DNA of 64,000 bases from the NCBI GenBank assembly GCA_965232485.1, contig OZ246975.1, positions 310,001 to 374,000 on the forward strand. Reading direction: 5' to 3'. Under the pieces are notes generated by a model that did not search any database, was not told where the DNA came from, and was given only the letters and a program-made list of their open reading frames with translations. Every line of letters begins with the position of its first letter. Position 1 is the stretch's first letter. The position numbers were made by a program, and so were the translations under genes. This stretch comes from VXPQ01 sp965232485. GTDB taxonomy: Bacteria > Bacteroidota > Rhodothermia > Rhodothermales > VXPQ01. This document shows positions 43,512 to 51,525 of this stretch, one piece after another.

Positions 43512-44540
43512 ATGCGGCGATTATTTCTTCATAACGCCATGTGGCCCGGCCTGGTAGGAAAAGGTCCGGACGCTTCCGAACCTGTCATTGGGCTGGAGCG
43601 CATGCTTCGACTTACCGCAGACGCCCGGATCGACGGCGATTCCCCCATTCGTTTCGATGGGGTAGACCTTTTTCTGTACGAACCCCATATCAATATCCAC
43701 GCTCCCCCGGGCGAAATCCGGCGCCTGGCGGATCACATCGCTGGGCTGGGACTTGGCGTAGGGTCTGTCGTGGCGCCTGTGTATCCCGACATGCTGGGCG
43801 GCAGCGCTATGGGCAGCCGCGACGATCGGCGGCGCTTCGTGGAAGCCGTGCGGGCTGCATGCGAGTATGCGTCCGCGTTGAATGCGCAGGGCGTTCGATC
43901 TTGCGGGGTGATTCGGATCGATTCGGCGGCAAGCCCGGTCGAGTGGGCTGCGCATCCCGCGGAGAACACGACAAAAATTGCAGATACCTTCCGGGAGGCG
44001 GCGGACGTTGCGGAAGATTACGGGGAACGCATTGCTGCGGAAGGGGAGATTTGCTGGGCGGCCATGCATTCCTGGACCGAGATGCTGCGCCTTCTGGAGG
44101 AGGTCGGGCGCCCCGGTTCGCTCGGATTTCAGGCCGATCTGGCCCACACGTATTTGTATTTGCTTGGATACAATGCGCCCGAAGCGGCCTTATTGCAAGA
44201 CGGGTATACGGAAGAAGCGTTCAAGGAGGCTTATCAGATCATGACCGGCGCCCTGGCGCCCTACCTGTTCGATTTTCACGTGGCGCAGACCGACGGGTCC
44301 GTGTTCGGGAGCGGCTCGCACGACAAGACGGGAAGGCATTGCCCGGTCGATTCCCCTGGCGGCAAGCTGGACATGGTATGGTGCAGCCGGCAGTGGCTGC
44401 TCGACGATCAGGGCGAACTGCGGGACGGCGTCCGGCACATCTGCTGGGACGGGTGCATGTTTCCCAACGCCGTACTGGAGAATCAGGAGACGTGGAACCG
44501 GGTGCTTGGCGCGATGGAGGCGGTGCGGAAGGGGTTGTAG
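43512..44540 (+). CDS. TIM-barrel sugar isomerase/epimerase-like protein
   Basis: A 342-aa cytosolic protein of the xylose-isomerase-like/AP-endonuclease-2 superfamily. Supporting stretches are FDGVDLFLYEPHINIHAPPGEIRRLADHIAGLGL, RAACEYASALNAQGVRS, GEICWAAMHSWTEMLRLLEEVG, the metal-site-like FQADLAHTYLYLL and FDFHVAQTDG, and WDGCMFPNAVLENQETW. The substrate is unknown. It ends the first half of the carbohydrate cluster, immediately before the accessory island. Confidence 0.78.
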   Translation: MRRLFLHNAMWPGLVGKGPDASEPVIGLERMLRLTADARIDGDSPIRFDGVDLFLYEPHINIHAPPGEIRRLADHIAGLGLGVGSVVAPVYPDMLGGSAMGSRDDRRRFVEAVRAACEYASALNAQGVRSCGVIRIDSAASPVEWAAHPAENTTKIADTFREAADVAEDYGERIAAEGEICWAAMHSWTEMLRLLEEVGRPGSLGFQADLAHTYLYLLGYNAPEAALLQDGYTEEAFKEAYQIMTGALAPYLFDFHVAQTDGSVFGSGSHDKTGRHCPVDSPGGKLDMVWCSRQWLLDDQGELRDGVRHICWDGCMFPNAVLENQETWNRVLGAMEAVRKGL

Positions 44541-44579
44541 GGGGGCATCCAGAGGGGGATTGGCGTTTTTTGTAATTCA

Positions 44580-44597
44580 GGGTAACATACGTTATCC
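44580..44597 (+). promoter_or_regulatory. Near-palindromic site upstream of the HicA-like module
   Basis: GGGTAAC-ATAC-GTTATCC, an inverted repeat with six of seven arm positions matching. It lies 45 bases upstream of the start of the first gene. It is the kind of site expected for an autoregulated toxin-antitoxin operon; the binding protein is unknown. Confidence 0.4.
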
Positions 44598-44641
44598 TTG
44601 TGCGTAAACATGTGGAAAACTGGCAGGAAAGCGTAGGTTTT

Positions 44642-45106
44642 ATGAAAAAGACAGTCAAGGGACCAGATGGACAACCGCTCACGGGCGAGGCCATCCCTGT
44701 TGTCGAATCTACCGAGAGGTACAGCGATATAACGCTTGAGGATGGAGCGGTTATCAGGCTCAAGGCAACGGCCTCCGAGGCCCTTCGCGTAGACAACGCA
44801 GAAGAAAATGAGCCAAACATCCCAACCATTAGCCTACACGAGGTCCCCTTCGGGGAGGGCGTATTGCGTAGACGCAGGCCTATAACCCTGTATCCGCGTC
44901 CGTCAGACTGTGGGGAATACGTTGATGTTGAATTTGAAGATATAGACATGACTCTCACGTTTTCCCCGGAAGACAACTTGCAAGAGGAGGTCGAAGAAGC
45001 TTTGTTGGTAATGTGGGAAGAATATGCAATGGAAAACCCTGAGAAAATGACGCCAAATGCGCAAGAGTTTGCAAATCACCTGCGTGTAATGTATAGCTTG
45101 GTTTAG
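44642..45106 (+). CDS. Hypothetical acidic protein, possible antitoxin partner
   Basis: A 154-aa acidic, soluble protein starting MKKTVKGPDGQPLTG. It contains VIRLKATASEALRVDNAEENEP, then TLYPRPSDCGEYVDVEFEDIDMTLTF and a helical C-terminus (EEVEEALLVMWEEYAMENPE). I do not recognise a family, and no clear ribbon-helix-helix or HTH is visible. It lies 22 bases upstream of the HicA-like gene and behind a near-palindrome, so an antitoxin role is inferred from position only. A GTG at 44600 could extend it by 14 codons. Confidence 0.6.
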   Translation: MKKTVKGPDGQPLTGEAIPVVESTERYSDITLEDGAVIRLKATASEALRVDNAEENEPNIPTISLHEVPFGEGVLRRRRPITLYPRPSDCGEYVDVEFEDIDMTLTFSPEDNLQEEVEEALLVMWEEYAMENPEKMTPNAQEFANHLRVMYSLV

Positions 45107-45124
45107 TCCAGTTCAGTCCAGTTC
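45105..45124 (+). repeat. Direct 10-bp repeat between the two module genes
   Basis: AGTCCAGTTC occurs twice back to back, starting inside the TAG stop of the first gene and ending 5 bases before the ATG of the second. Its role is unknown; slippage here would change the spacing between the two genes. Confidence 0.5.
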
Positions 45125-45128
45125 AGGC

Positions 45129-45413
45129 ATGACCTTGCCAAGAAGACGTGTGGTTTCCGCCTTGGGCAGCAAGGGGTTTAGGCCTAAGAAAGGGGGCGAT
45201 CACGCATGGTATTTCTACTACCGCATTGACGGTGTAAAGTCGAATATCAAAACAAAAGTAAGCCGCAGTCCCAAGTTCAAAACTTTAGGGGCAGGCCTTA
45301 TCGCCAAGATGTCGAGGCAGTGCAAATTGCCAAACAGCAGGGATTTCAGAAGACTTGTCGATTGCTCTATGGATCAGGCAGAGTACGAAGAAACGGTGCA
45401 AGAGCACCTATAG
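45129..45413 (+). CDS. HicA-like small basic protein, candidate toxin
   Basis: A 94-aa basic protein. The N-terminal half (RRVVSALGSKGFRPKKGGDHAWYFYY, then GVKSNIKTKVSRSPKFKTLG) has the alpha-beta-beta pattern and the 'GF-x-GGDH' histidine position of HicA-type double-stranded-RNA-binding-fold toxins. The C-terminus (LIAKMSRQCKLPNSRDFRRLVDCSMDQAEYEE) is a helical extension not present in classical HicA. Toxin activity is inferred, not shown. It is read after the 154-aa acidic protein. Confidence 0.6.
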   Translation: MTLPRRRVVSALGSKGFRPKKGGDHAWYFYYRIDGVKSNIKTKVSRSPKFKTLGAGLIAKMSRQCKLPNSRDFRRLVDCSMDQAEYEETVQEHL

Positions 45414-45504
45414 GGCAACTCTACGCAATCAAATCCGCGTACCGCAGCCTCTTCCCCTCCATGCCGCGAGCGATAAGGGCCCTTGGGGGGGGCGCCGAAA
45501 GCCA

Positions 45505-45654
45505 TTATGGAACCGGATCCCGCTTGCTGACTGCCGGATCGCCTATCCAATCGGACCCGGTCTCAACAATCCACCGGACGTTCTGCGTTGAAAACCCCTC
45601 ATTCTCCTCAAGCTTCCTGAGCTCTTCCTCAATGAATTTCGGAGTTATTTCCAT
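45505..45654 (-). CDS. Possible 49-aa small protein
   Basis: A minus-strand frame from ATG at 45654 encodes MEITPKFIEEELRKLEENEG followed by FSTQNVRWIVETGSDWIGD and ends at TAA 45505-45507. It has the look of a short amphipathic-helix protein, and GAGGGG lies ~10 bases upstream. No family is recognised. It could be a chance frame; confidence is low. Confidence 0.35.
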   Translation of the reverse strand: MEITPKFIEEELRKLEENEGFSTQNVRWIVETGSDWIGDPAVSKRDPVP

Positions 45655-45890
45655 CTCGTCATCCCCTCATCTTCGGTTTCATGGGATCCGGTCCCTGTGA
45701 ATCTGTTTCTTCAGATATTTTTCAGTCCGCCGACAAAATTTGCCGGTGATCCACCAATTTGTTAATGTGGATACGCGTGCAAAGGTTCCGCTGGGAGCGG
45801 TCCTGAAAAACGGATGGGCCTCATTGCGTATTCAAGCGCAAGGCCTCCTGTTCCTGCCGATCCCCGGCCATCGGGATGGACTCAGCCCCG
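45655..45890. other. Intergenic sequence left of the Fic promoter duplication
   Basis: No supported gene. A plus-strand frame at 45740-45958 (72 codons) has no family-like content and runs into the promoter repeat. I see no terminator or RNA gene here. Confidence 0.4.
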
Positions 45891-45989
45891 TATCGTTGCA
45901 TTTTCGGTGCAACGATATTTTTACAATTCGTATAAACCCATGTATCTCAAATATATAATCGTTGCACAGGATTGACGAATCGTTTCATG
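45891..45989 (+). repeat. Promoter-block duplication, copy 1
   Basis: About 99 bases nearly identical to 46030-46128, offset by 139. It contains the inverted pair GTGCAACGAT (45908-45917) and ATCGTTGCAC (45958-45967) and then GACGAATCGTTTCATG. The -35-like hexamer here is TTTACA, weaker than TTGACA in copy 2. It does not precede an intact gene; it abuts the Uma2 remnant. Confidence 0.75.
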
Positions 45990-46038
45990 CTCCGAACACC
46001 TTCTGGATATCCAGCGCAAAGCCCGGCAGTATCGTTGC
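45985..46038 (-). pseudogene. Remnant of the 3' end of a Uma2-family gene
   Basis: On the minus strand the last codons read ATILPGFALDIQKVFGA followed by TGA. They match the end of the Uma2 gene at 47422 (EILPYFALEMQKVFGS). Nothing Uma2-like precedes them because the Fic promoter copy 2 starts there. It is a leftover fragment of a second Uma2-family copy. Confidence 0.6.
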
Positions 46039-46128
46039 ATTTTCGATGAAACGATATCTTGACAATTCGGATAACCTCATGTATTTTAAAGATATAATCG
46101 TTTCATAGGATTGACGAATCGTTTCATG
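46030..46128 (+). promoter_or_regulatory. Fic promoter region (promoter-block copy 2)
   Basis: TTGACA (46059-46064), 17 bases, then TATTTT (46082-46087) make a sigma-70-like promoter reading into the Fic gene. The inverted pair ATGAAACGAT (46046-46055) and ATCGTTTCAT (46097-46106) brackets it, and a further AATCGTTTCAT overlaps the start codon at 46126. Such a layout suits autoregulation by the winged-helix domain the gene once encoded. Confidence 0.6.
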
Positions 46129-47427
46129 GCGCTTACGGACCAGGCCATACTCGACTACATCGCGGGCCATCCCGGCGCCGGCCGCGAGGATATCCTCCGT
46201 CATGTCGCGCCGGATGTCAGCCCGTCGACGGTCTAGCGGGCGCTCAAGCGACTTGCCGATGAAAGCCGACTGGAAATCTCGGGCAAGTCCCGCGCCACCG
46301 GCTACAGCCTGGCGGGTGCGGGCGTGGTGCGCGCCTATCTGCAAACGCCCTATAACCGCCGCAAGCCGGCAAGATACAACAAGGGGTTTTTGGACCGCTA
46401 TATCCCCGGCAAGACGTTCTACCTTGCCGCGGCGGATCGGCAGCGCCTGCGCGAGGCCGGGCGCCCGGAGCCGCCGCCGCTCCCGGCAGGAACCTATGCG
46501 CGGCGCATCCTTGAACGGTTGCTCGTGGACTTGTCCTGGGCGTCGTCGCGCATGGAAGGGAACACCTACGATATTCTTCAGACCGAACGGCTTATCCGGT
46601 TTGGCGAAGAGGCGCCCGGCAAGGATCGCAAGGAAGCGCTGATGATCCTCAACCACAAGGAGGCGATTCAGTATGTCGTAGATCATCTTGATGACATAAG
46701 CATCAGCCGGTCGGATATGTTCAATGTTCACGCCCTCCTCGCGGGCGGCCTTCTTTCCGATCCCGCCATGGCGGGACAGCTGCGCCGCATGCCTGTCGGC
46801 ATCACGCATTCGAGCTACAGGCCGCTTGGCGACCAAGATGAGATTGAGGAAGAGTTTGAAATCCTGATCGGCAAGGCGATGGCGATCACCGATCCGTTTG
46901 AGCAATCCTTCTTTCTTCTCGTTCATATACCCTATTTGCAGGTTTTCGCCGATACCAACAAGCGGACCTCGCGCATTGCCTCGAACATCCCGCTTCTAAA
47001 GGCCGATCTTGCACCGATGTCGTTCCTGACAATGGACGATAGAGCCTATATCGACGGACAGATCGGCGTCTACGAGATAAACAATGTTTCCTTGCTGCGA
47101 GAGGCTTATATCGACGCTTATCTGGCCTCGGCCGAGAATTACCGGGTGCTGCGCGCCGAAGTCGAAAGCCCGGCGAAGGCGGCGCTGGCATATCGGGATT
47201 TCGTGCGCAAGGCCGTGCGTCGCTGCGTGCTGGAATGGAAGGCGTTCCGCCCCGAGGATGTCATAGCCATGGCCGCCGCGGACGGCATCCCCGACGCGGA
47301 TTGCGAACAGGTCGCCGCCTATATCGGGCAGGAGTTCCAGGGCCTGCATGAGGGCAATGCGATACGCTACAGGCTACGGCCCGAGGACCTTGAGGCCATC
47401 GGTCGCAAACATGAGGAGGGATCATGA
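46126..47427 (+). pseudogene. Fic-family protein with N-terminal winged helix, interrupted by an amber codon
   Basis: The frame from ATG 46126 reads MALTDQAILDYIAGHPGAG, then DVSPSTV, TAG (46234-46236), then RALKRLADESRLEISGKSR, a winged helix split by codon 37. The rest of the frame is open to 47427 (433 codons in all). The Fic core shows SRMEGNTYDILQTERL and YLQVFADTNKRTSR. In that motif Gln stands where the catalytic His of HPFxxGN is expected, as in a known divergent Fic subfamily. A truncated protein could start at GTG or further in (the downstream part alone is ~367 aa from 46324). Activity would probably need TAG readthrough or internal initiation. Confidence 0.75.
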
Positions 47428-48023
47428 CCCGAATACCTTCTGCATCTCCAGCGCAAAGTACGGAAGGATTTCGGGGTCTTCGAGACGATCCTTGCCCGTA
47501 AATCGGGTGGTTGCGCCATCCTCCTTGCGAATGACGATCGCGCGGGCTTCCGGATCTACGATCCACACCCGGAGCGCCCCTGCATTGAAGTAATCGCTTG
47601 TTTTGTCGCGCATATCTTGCGGGCTGTTCGAGGGAGACAGCACTTCGATTGCAATGTCCGGCGCGCCTCGCACGCGGCCGTGGAATGCATTCTCCGTATC
47701 GAACGGCTGGAGCAGAACGGCTACGTCCGGGATGCGAATGGTATCCGGGGCTTCGTGAGGAGGCAGTCTACATCTACGCCCACTGCGCCGTGTCCGAACT
47801 TTTCCATCCATTCGTCGAGGTAGCGGTGCAACTTGCCTTGTACGTACGAATGGGTCCAGGACACCCCCGGATCGCGTACGACCAGCGCGTTCCGCACCAA
47901 TTCATAGGTGCAGCCATTTTGCCGGTCGGGGAGTGCAACGTATTCCTCCGCCGTCATGACTTGAGGGGCGTCGCCTCCAATTCGAGGGCGGGCGGTTGCC
48001 TTCCCGGTGTTGGTTGCGGGCAT
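47422..48023 (-). pseudogene. Uma2-family (DUF820) putative endonuclease, frameshifted
   Basis: From ATG 48023 (AGGAGG upstream) one frame encodes MPATNTGKATARPRIGG, VMTAEEYVALPDRQNGCTYELV and EKFGHGAVGVDVDCLL. Near 47760 the coding continues in another frame as DTIRIPDVAVLLQPF, GAPDIAIEVLSPSNSPQDMRDK, YFNAGALRVWIVDPEARAI and EILPYFALEMQKVFGS. Together these are a normal Uma2/PD-(D/E)xK protein (the EVLSPSN and VWIVDPEARAI motifs). The frameshift makes it a probable pseudogene, or a sequence error. It is convergent with Fic, overlapping its stop by 6 bases. Confidence 0.75.
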
Positions 48024-48058
48024 GGGAAGCCTCCTGCGAGGTCGGGGAAAGGGATATA

Positions 48059-48097
48059 GGATGCCCTCGAAGTGGACTTAATCAGAGCATCTCTTAA
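48059..48097 (-). repeat. Dispersed hairpin element, copy 6
   Basis: Plus-strand GGATGCCCTCGAAGTGGACTT followed by AATCAGAGCATCTCTTAAAG. On the minus strand it reads GATGCTCTGATTAAGTCCAC then TTCGAGGGCATCC, with pairing outer arms GATGCYCT/AGGGCATC. It lies between mcrC and the Uma2 pseudogene. Confidence 0.6.
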
Positions 48098-48187
48098 AGT
48101 ACATAAGCCCCTTCTTTGGGCGTGTTCCTGGCGTATGGGGGAAATTTGCATTGATCGGTGGGGCGAAACCTGGATACCGTCAACGCG

Positions 48188-49543
48188 CTATCCCGACAAC
48201 GGAAGGCGTTCCGGCTCGAGACCTTCTTCTACGATCTTCTGGAGTTCCTCAGCAAGACATTCCCGCTCTTCGCGCAGATTGCGATGAAGATTGACATACC
48301 GTACAAGGACCTGTTGACCGGTAGGCTTATCAGGGCAACCGGCAATATCGAAGTCGCGGCATTCGGCTCCTGTTACATGAGGATAGAGAAGAATGCTGCG
48401 TTTACAGCCATATCGCTGGGTATAGGCATACAGTTGGTACAGATCGCCGGCGCCTACGCCGCCGCGAGCGCCACTTCCGGAGAGTCTTTTCCACTTGGTG
48501 TCCAACACAAGTCTGGGGTCGTCCTCCGAGGCTTCTATGAGCAGATCGGGACGAAGCGAAAGTACGCCCTTTCCACCGTCGGTTATTAGATGGCGTTGTC
48601 GTCTCTTTGCCGGGGGAAAGAGACGATGTTCGGGAAAAGAGGGCAAGGGCATCACCCATTTCCTCATAAAGGCGGTCACAAAGGCTTCGAAGACGCGGTT
48701 CATGTCGAACAACAGCGAGAAACTGCGCTGTTTTCCTGCATTCGCGGCAGGCGAACGAGCCTGAAGGATCAGCCGGCAAAAATGGAGCGCGTCAGCGAAC
48801 CGTTCGTTCTGTCGCGTGCTGGGTATCTGCTCAAACATCTCGTCATGGATCGATACATGCGCAACGCCGTCGAGCAATAGCAGGCAATGCCGGAGCTTGT
48901 CCTGGGTTGACGGGGTATGCGTCCAGTCAAGAAGCGTGATGCACGCGAATCGGAAGATTCGGTTCATCGCCGTGTCTTTGGAAAACTCGTCGAACCGGCA
49001 AAAGAAACGTTCGCGTCGCGCCGAATTGCGAAGTATTTGCGAGGATATTATTAATTTTCCCTTGAATCGTCGAAGGTTTTCCTCCCGCTGCAGGTAAGCG
49101 TATTCGGCGCCGAGCAGCAGTTCCTGACGAAGCCGATACGCGAAGATCGCTATGAGCAGTTCGGAGAGAGGGGCCTTGCGGTTCGCAAGATGCGCCACAT
49201 CGTGATCTCTCACTGGTATGTCGCCTGCGACAGCGAGCATATACAGGAGGTTGTGGCGCGCTTCATCTGCTCCCTGACCGCGTTTTTCGGATTCTGTGGC
49301 GTCCACCTTGGGAAGTATTTCGACCTGAAGATCCGGCGCCTGGATGACTCCAACCCATTGCTGCGCCCGGGCGCAACCATCCCCCCATGCGAATACCTGA
49401 TCCTTTGCTTCGCGCCCACGCTGGTCGAAGCGCTTGAGCTGGTCGTAAAGACGCGAATCGAGGTGTTGATTGTCACCTGAGCCTGCGCCGTCCTGATCGC
49501 TTCGGACGATCTGCTCATGCTCTCGGATGACTATGCGTTTCAC
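48188..49543 (-). CDS. mcrC: McrC-family nuclease subunit of a McrBC-type restriction system
   Basis: A 451-aa protein that provides the nuclease to a McrB GTPase. The N-terminal MKRIVIREHEQIVRSDQ and GWIQAPDLQVEILPK-like VGVIQAPDLQVEILPKV match the McrC beta domain. NLLYMLAVAG, QREENLRRFKGKLIISSQIL and FCRFDEFSKDTAMNRIFR are family-typical. The PD-(D/E)xK site is LSLRPDLLIEASEDDPRLVLDTKWKRL (Asp, then DTKWK). Its ATG overlaps the mcrB stop by 4 bases, so translation is coupled. Confidence 0.9.
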   Translation of the reverse strand: MKRIVIREHEQIVRSDQDGAGSGDNQHLDSRLYDQLKRFDQRGREAKDQVFAWGDGCARAQQWVGVIQAPDLQVEILPKVDATESEKRGQGADEARHNLLYMLAVAGDIPVRDHDVAHLANRKAPLSELLIAIFAYRLRQELLLGAEYAYLQREENLRRFKGKLIISSQILRNSARRERFFCRFDEFSKDTAMNRIFRFACITLLDWTHTPSTQDKLRHCLLLLDGVAHVSIHDEMFEQIPSTRQNERFADALHFCRLILQARSPAANAGKQRSFSLLFDMNRVFEAFVTAFMRKWVMPLPSFPEHRLFPPAKRRQRHLITDGGKGVLSLRPDLLIEASEDDPRLVLDTKWKRLSGSGARGGVGAGDLYQLYAYTQRYGCKRSILLYPHVTGAECRDFDIAGCPDKPTGQQVLVRYVNLHRNLREERECLAEELQKIVEEGLEPERLPLSG

Positions 49544-51525
49544 GAAGCGTCCTCCGCTGTTTTTTCCTCGGCTTCCTTCTTACCCGGCGAGGCTTCCTCG
49601 TCCGTAAGTTCTTTAAGACGCAGATCGAAATCCTCCTGCTTGATTTGCAGTACCCCGAGGAATGTGCGGACGAGGTTACGCTCCTTCATTTCACCATTTT
49701 GGAAATCCGGCGTTATGCTGAAATCCACCTGGTCTTCGTAATCGTTGTGGTCGAAGCCGAGCGTTTCCTTTTCTGAAAATTTATTGGCCTGTATGATCGG
49801 GGCACGGTAGGTTTCTTTTTCGAGAAGGTTGGGGGCCGTTCGTTTCGGTTTTCCGTTGTCGCCGTAAGGACAGCCAAGGACCATGCATATCTTGTTCCAG
49901 TCATCGTAGAAGTACTCCTGGAGGAGAGGAATAATCCGATCAACAAAGACAAGGCGCAAGCCATCCAGACTTTCTACGCCAAGGAAGTATGCATGCCCGA
50001 TCTGGTGATCCCGGTCATAGAGGAAGCGTATCCGTTTGTTCAGGATTTCGAACAGGTCAACAACCAGCTTCACAAGAGGAGAGTCAGTCCCCAATTTGGT
50101 TTCAAGAACCTCTTGGAGACAGTCCTTGTCAGGCATGACCTCTTTGAAAGTGAAACGGCGCCTCAACGCTACATCCATCAACGCAATGGAGCGATCCGCC
50201 GTATTCATGGTGCCGAGGATATGCAGATTGGGCGGTACGCCAAAGCGTGATTGGGGTGAGTAGGTCAGGGGTAGCCTCAATTCGTTATCGGCTCCGAGTC
50301 GCTTATCCGGTTCGAGCAGGGTTATCAACTCACCAAGAATCTTGCTTATATTGCCCCGATTTATTTCGTCGATGATAAGCACGTATTGTTGGCAGTTTGA
50401 GGGGAATTTAAATGGGGAATTATTTTCCAAGGCAACTCGGGCTTTTTCTTCGCGGGCAATACTTCCAGCAATATTTTCAATTGGCAATCCCTCAGTAGCA
50501 GCCCGCAGAGCAATTCGCTTAAATATTCCCTCGTGTAATTCGTAGCGTATTTCTTTGTTATCATCGTTCAAAATAGGGCGAAGTCCCTCAATAAATTCTT
50601 CGTACCCATAGGATTGATGGAAGGTTACAAACTCAATTTGTCCTTTTTTCTGGTACTCGCTGAACAGTTTCGGAATGTCTTCCTGGGTAATATTTTCAAA
50701 TTCGTTATTATCCATTAACAGCTTGAGCGCTTGCCGCTTGGTGTCATAGGTCTTGCCCGTACCCGGCGGGCCATAGAGGATGATATTCTGTGTATCCGTA
50801 GACTTCATCATTTCGACAGTTTTCCCATTCGTTTCTGTAGAGGCAGAGGATGCTTCAGCAGATTGATGGGCGTTTTTTTCCAATTTTTTCTCGTCCTGGT
50901 TCGTCAAATCGAACAACATCATTGGTAAAGTCATCCGATTAACCAAATTGCGAAGATCGCCATCTGACACGGGCCCCAAGGCCTCGTCAAGCCTGTCAAG
51001 AACCTGTCGATGTCGTCCGATAAAGCTTTTATCTAGCTTAATGCTCATCTTGTTCAGGAGTTGTCGAGTATAATGTTTTCTTCCCCCATCTACGATCAGT
51101 GTAGTGAATTCTGCGGGAAAAAGAGCTGCCATCATCCGAGTGGTTTTCCCCCAAGGTCTTGATTTTGTGTTTTGAAATAGAATCTTAATTAAGTAATTTC
51201 GAATTTCATTCAAAAAATCAATTCTTTCTTGACGATTATTTGGTAAAGGTTTTGTCAATCCTTCTGCGAGCCTTTTCCTTACATTAAATTCAATAATGGC
51301 AGAGCTAACATCCGCCTTTTCCCATTGCCCAAGCCTTGATATTGGATTTTCATTCCATATTTTACGATGAAATTCCTCACTTTCGCGTTCTTCCGGTGAA
51401 GCGTTCGCAACATATGTCAACAGATCCAGTATATTCTTACGCCAATCATAAACATAATTTTTTGGCCTGCGTTCCGCCTCTTCGCAGGCGGCTTTCAGTC
51501 CTTCGGTAGTGGACAAATCGAACAT
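49540..51525 (-). CDS. mcrB: McrB-family GTPase subunit of a McrBC-type restriction system
   Basis: A 661-aa AAA+ motor that recognises DNA and drives cleavage with McrC. Residues 1-~235 form an N-terminal domain (MFDLSTTEGLKAACEEAERR, then VDGGRKHYTRQLLNKM) that I do not recognise as a known McrB specificity domain. A low-complexity linker (SAEASSASTETNG) precedes Walker A GPPGTGKT at 252-259, Walker B YVLIIDEINRGNISKILGE and the GTP-type signature GTMNTADRSIALMDVALRRRF. The frame is open far upstream of 51525, antisense to the neighbouring isomerases, and was cut at the ATG where lower-GC coding begins. AT-rich codon use differs from its neighbours. Confidence 0.9.
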   Translation of the reverse strand: MFDLSTTEGLKAACEEAERRPKNYVYDWRKNILDLLTYVANASPEERESEEFHRKIWNENPISRLGQWEKADVSSAIIEFNVRKRLAEGLTKPLPNNRQERIDFLNEIRNYLIKILFQNTKSRPWGKTTRMMAALFPAEFTTLIVDGGRKHYTRQLLNKMSIKLDKSFIGRHRQVLDRLDEALGPVSDGDLRNLVNRMTLPMMLFDLTNQDEKKLEKNAHQSAEASSASTETNGKTVEMMKSTDTQNIILYGPPGTGKTYDTKRQALKLLMDNNEFENITQEDIPKLFSEYQKKGQIEFVTFHQSYGYEEFIEGLRPILNDDNKEIRYELHEGIFKRIALRAATEGLPIENIAGSIAREEKARVALENNSPFKFPSNCQQYVLIIDEINRGNISKILGELITLLEPDKRLGADNELRLPLTYSPQSRFGVPPNLHILGTMNTADRSIALMDVALRRRFTFKEVMPDKDCLQEVLETKLGTDSPLVKLVVDLFEILNKRIRFLYDRDHQIGHAYFLGVESLDGLRLVFVDRIIPLLQEYFYDDWNKICMVLGCPYGDNGKPKRTAPNLLEKETYRAPIIQANKFSEKETLGFDHNDYEDQVDFSITPDFQNGEMKERNLVRTFLGVLQIKQEDFDLRLKELTDEEASPGKKEAEEKTAEDAS

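Noticed and set aside
45740..45958. 72-codon plus-strand frame left of Fic
   Set aside because: It runs into the promoter duplication, has no recognisable content and no clear ribosome-binding site.
45985..46926. 313-codon minus-strand frame across the Fic gene
   Set aside because: Only the last ~17 codons (the Uma2 remnant) are coding-like; the rest is antisense to Fic.
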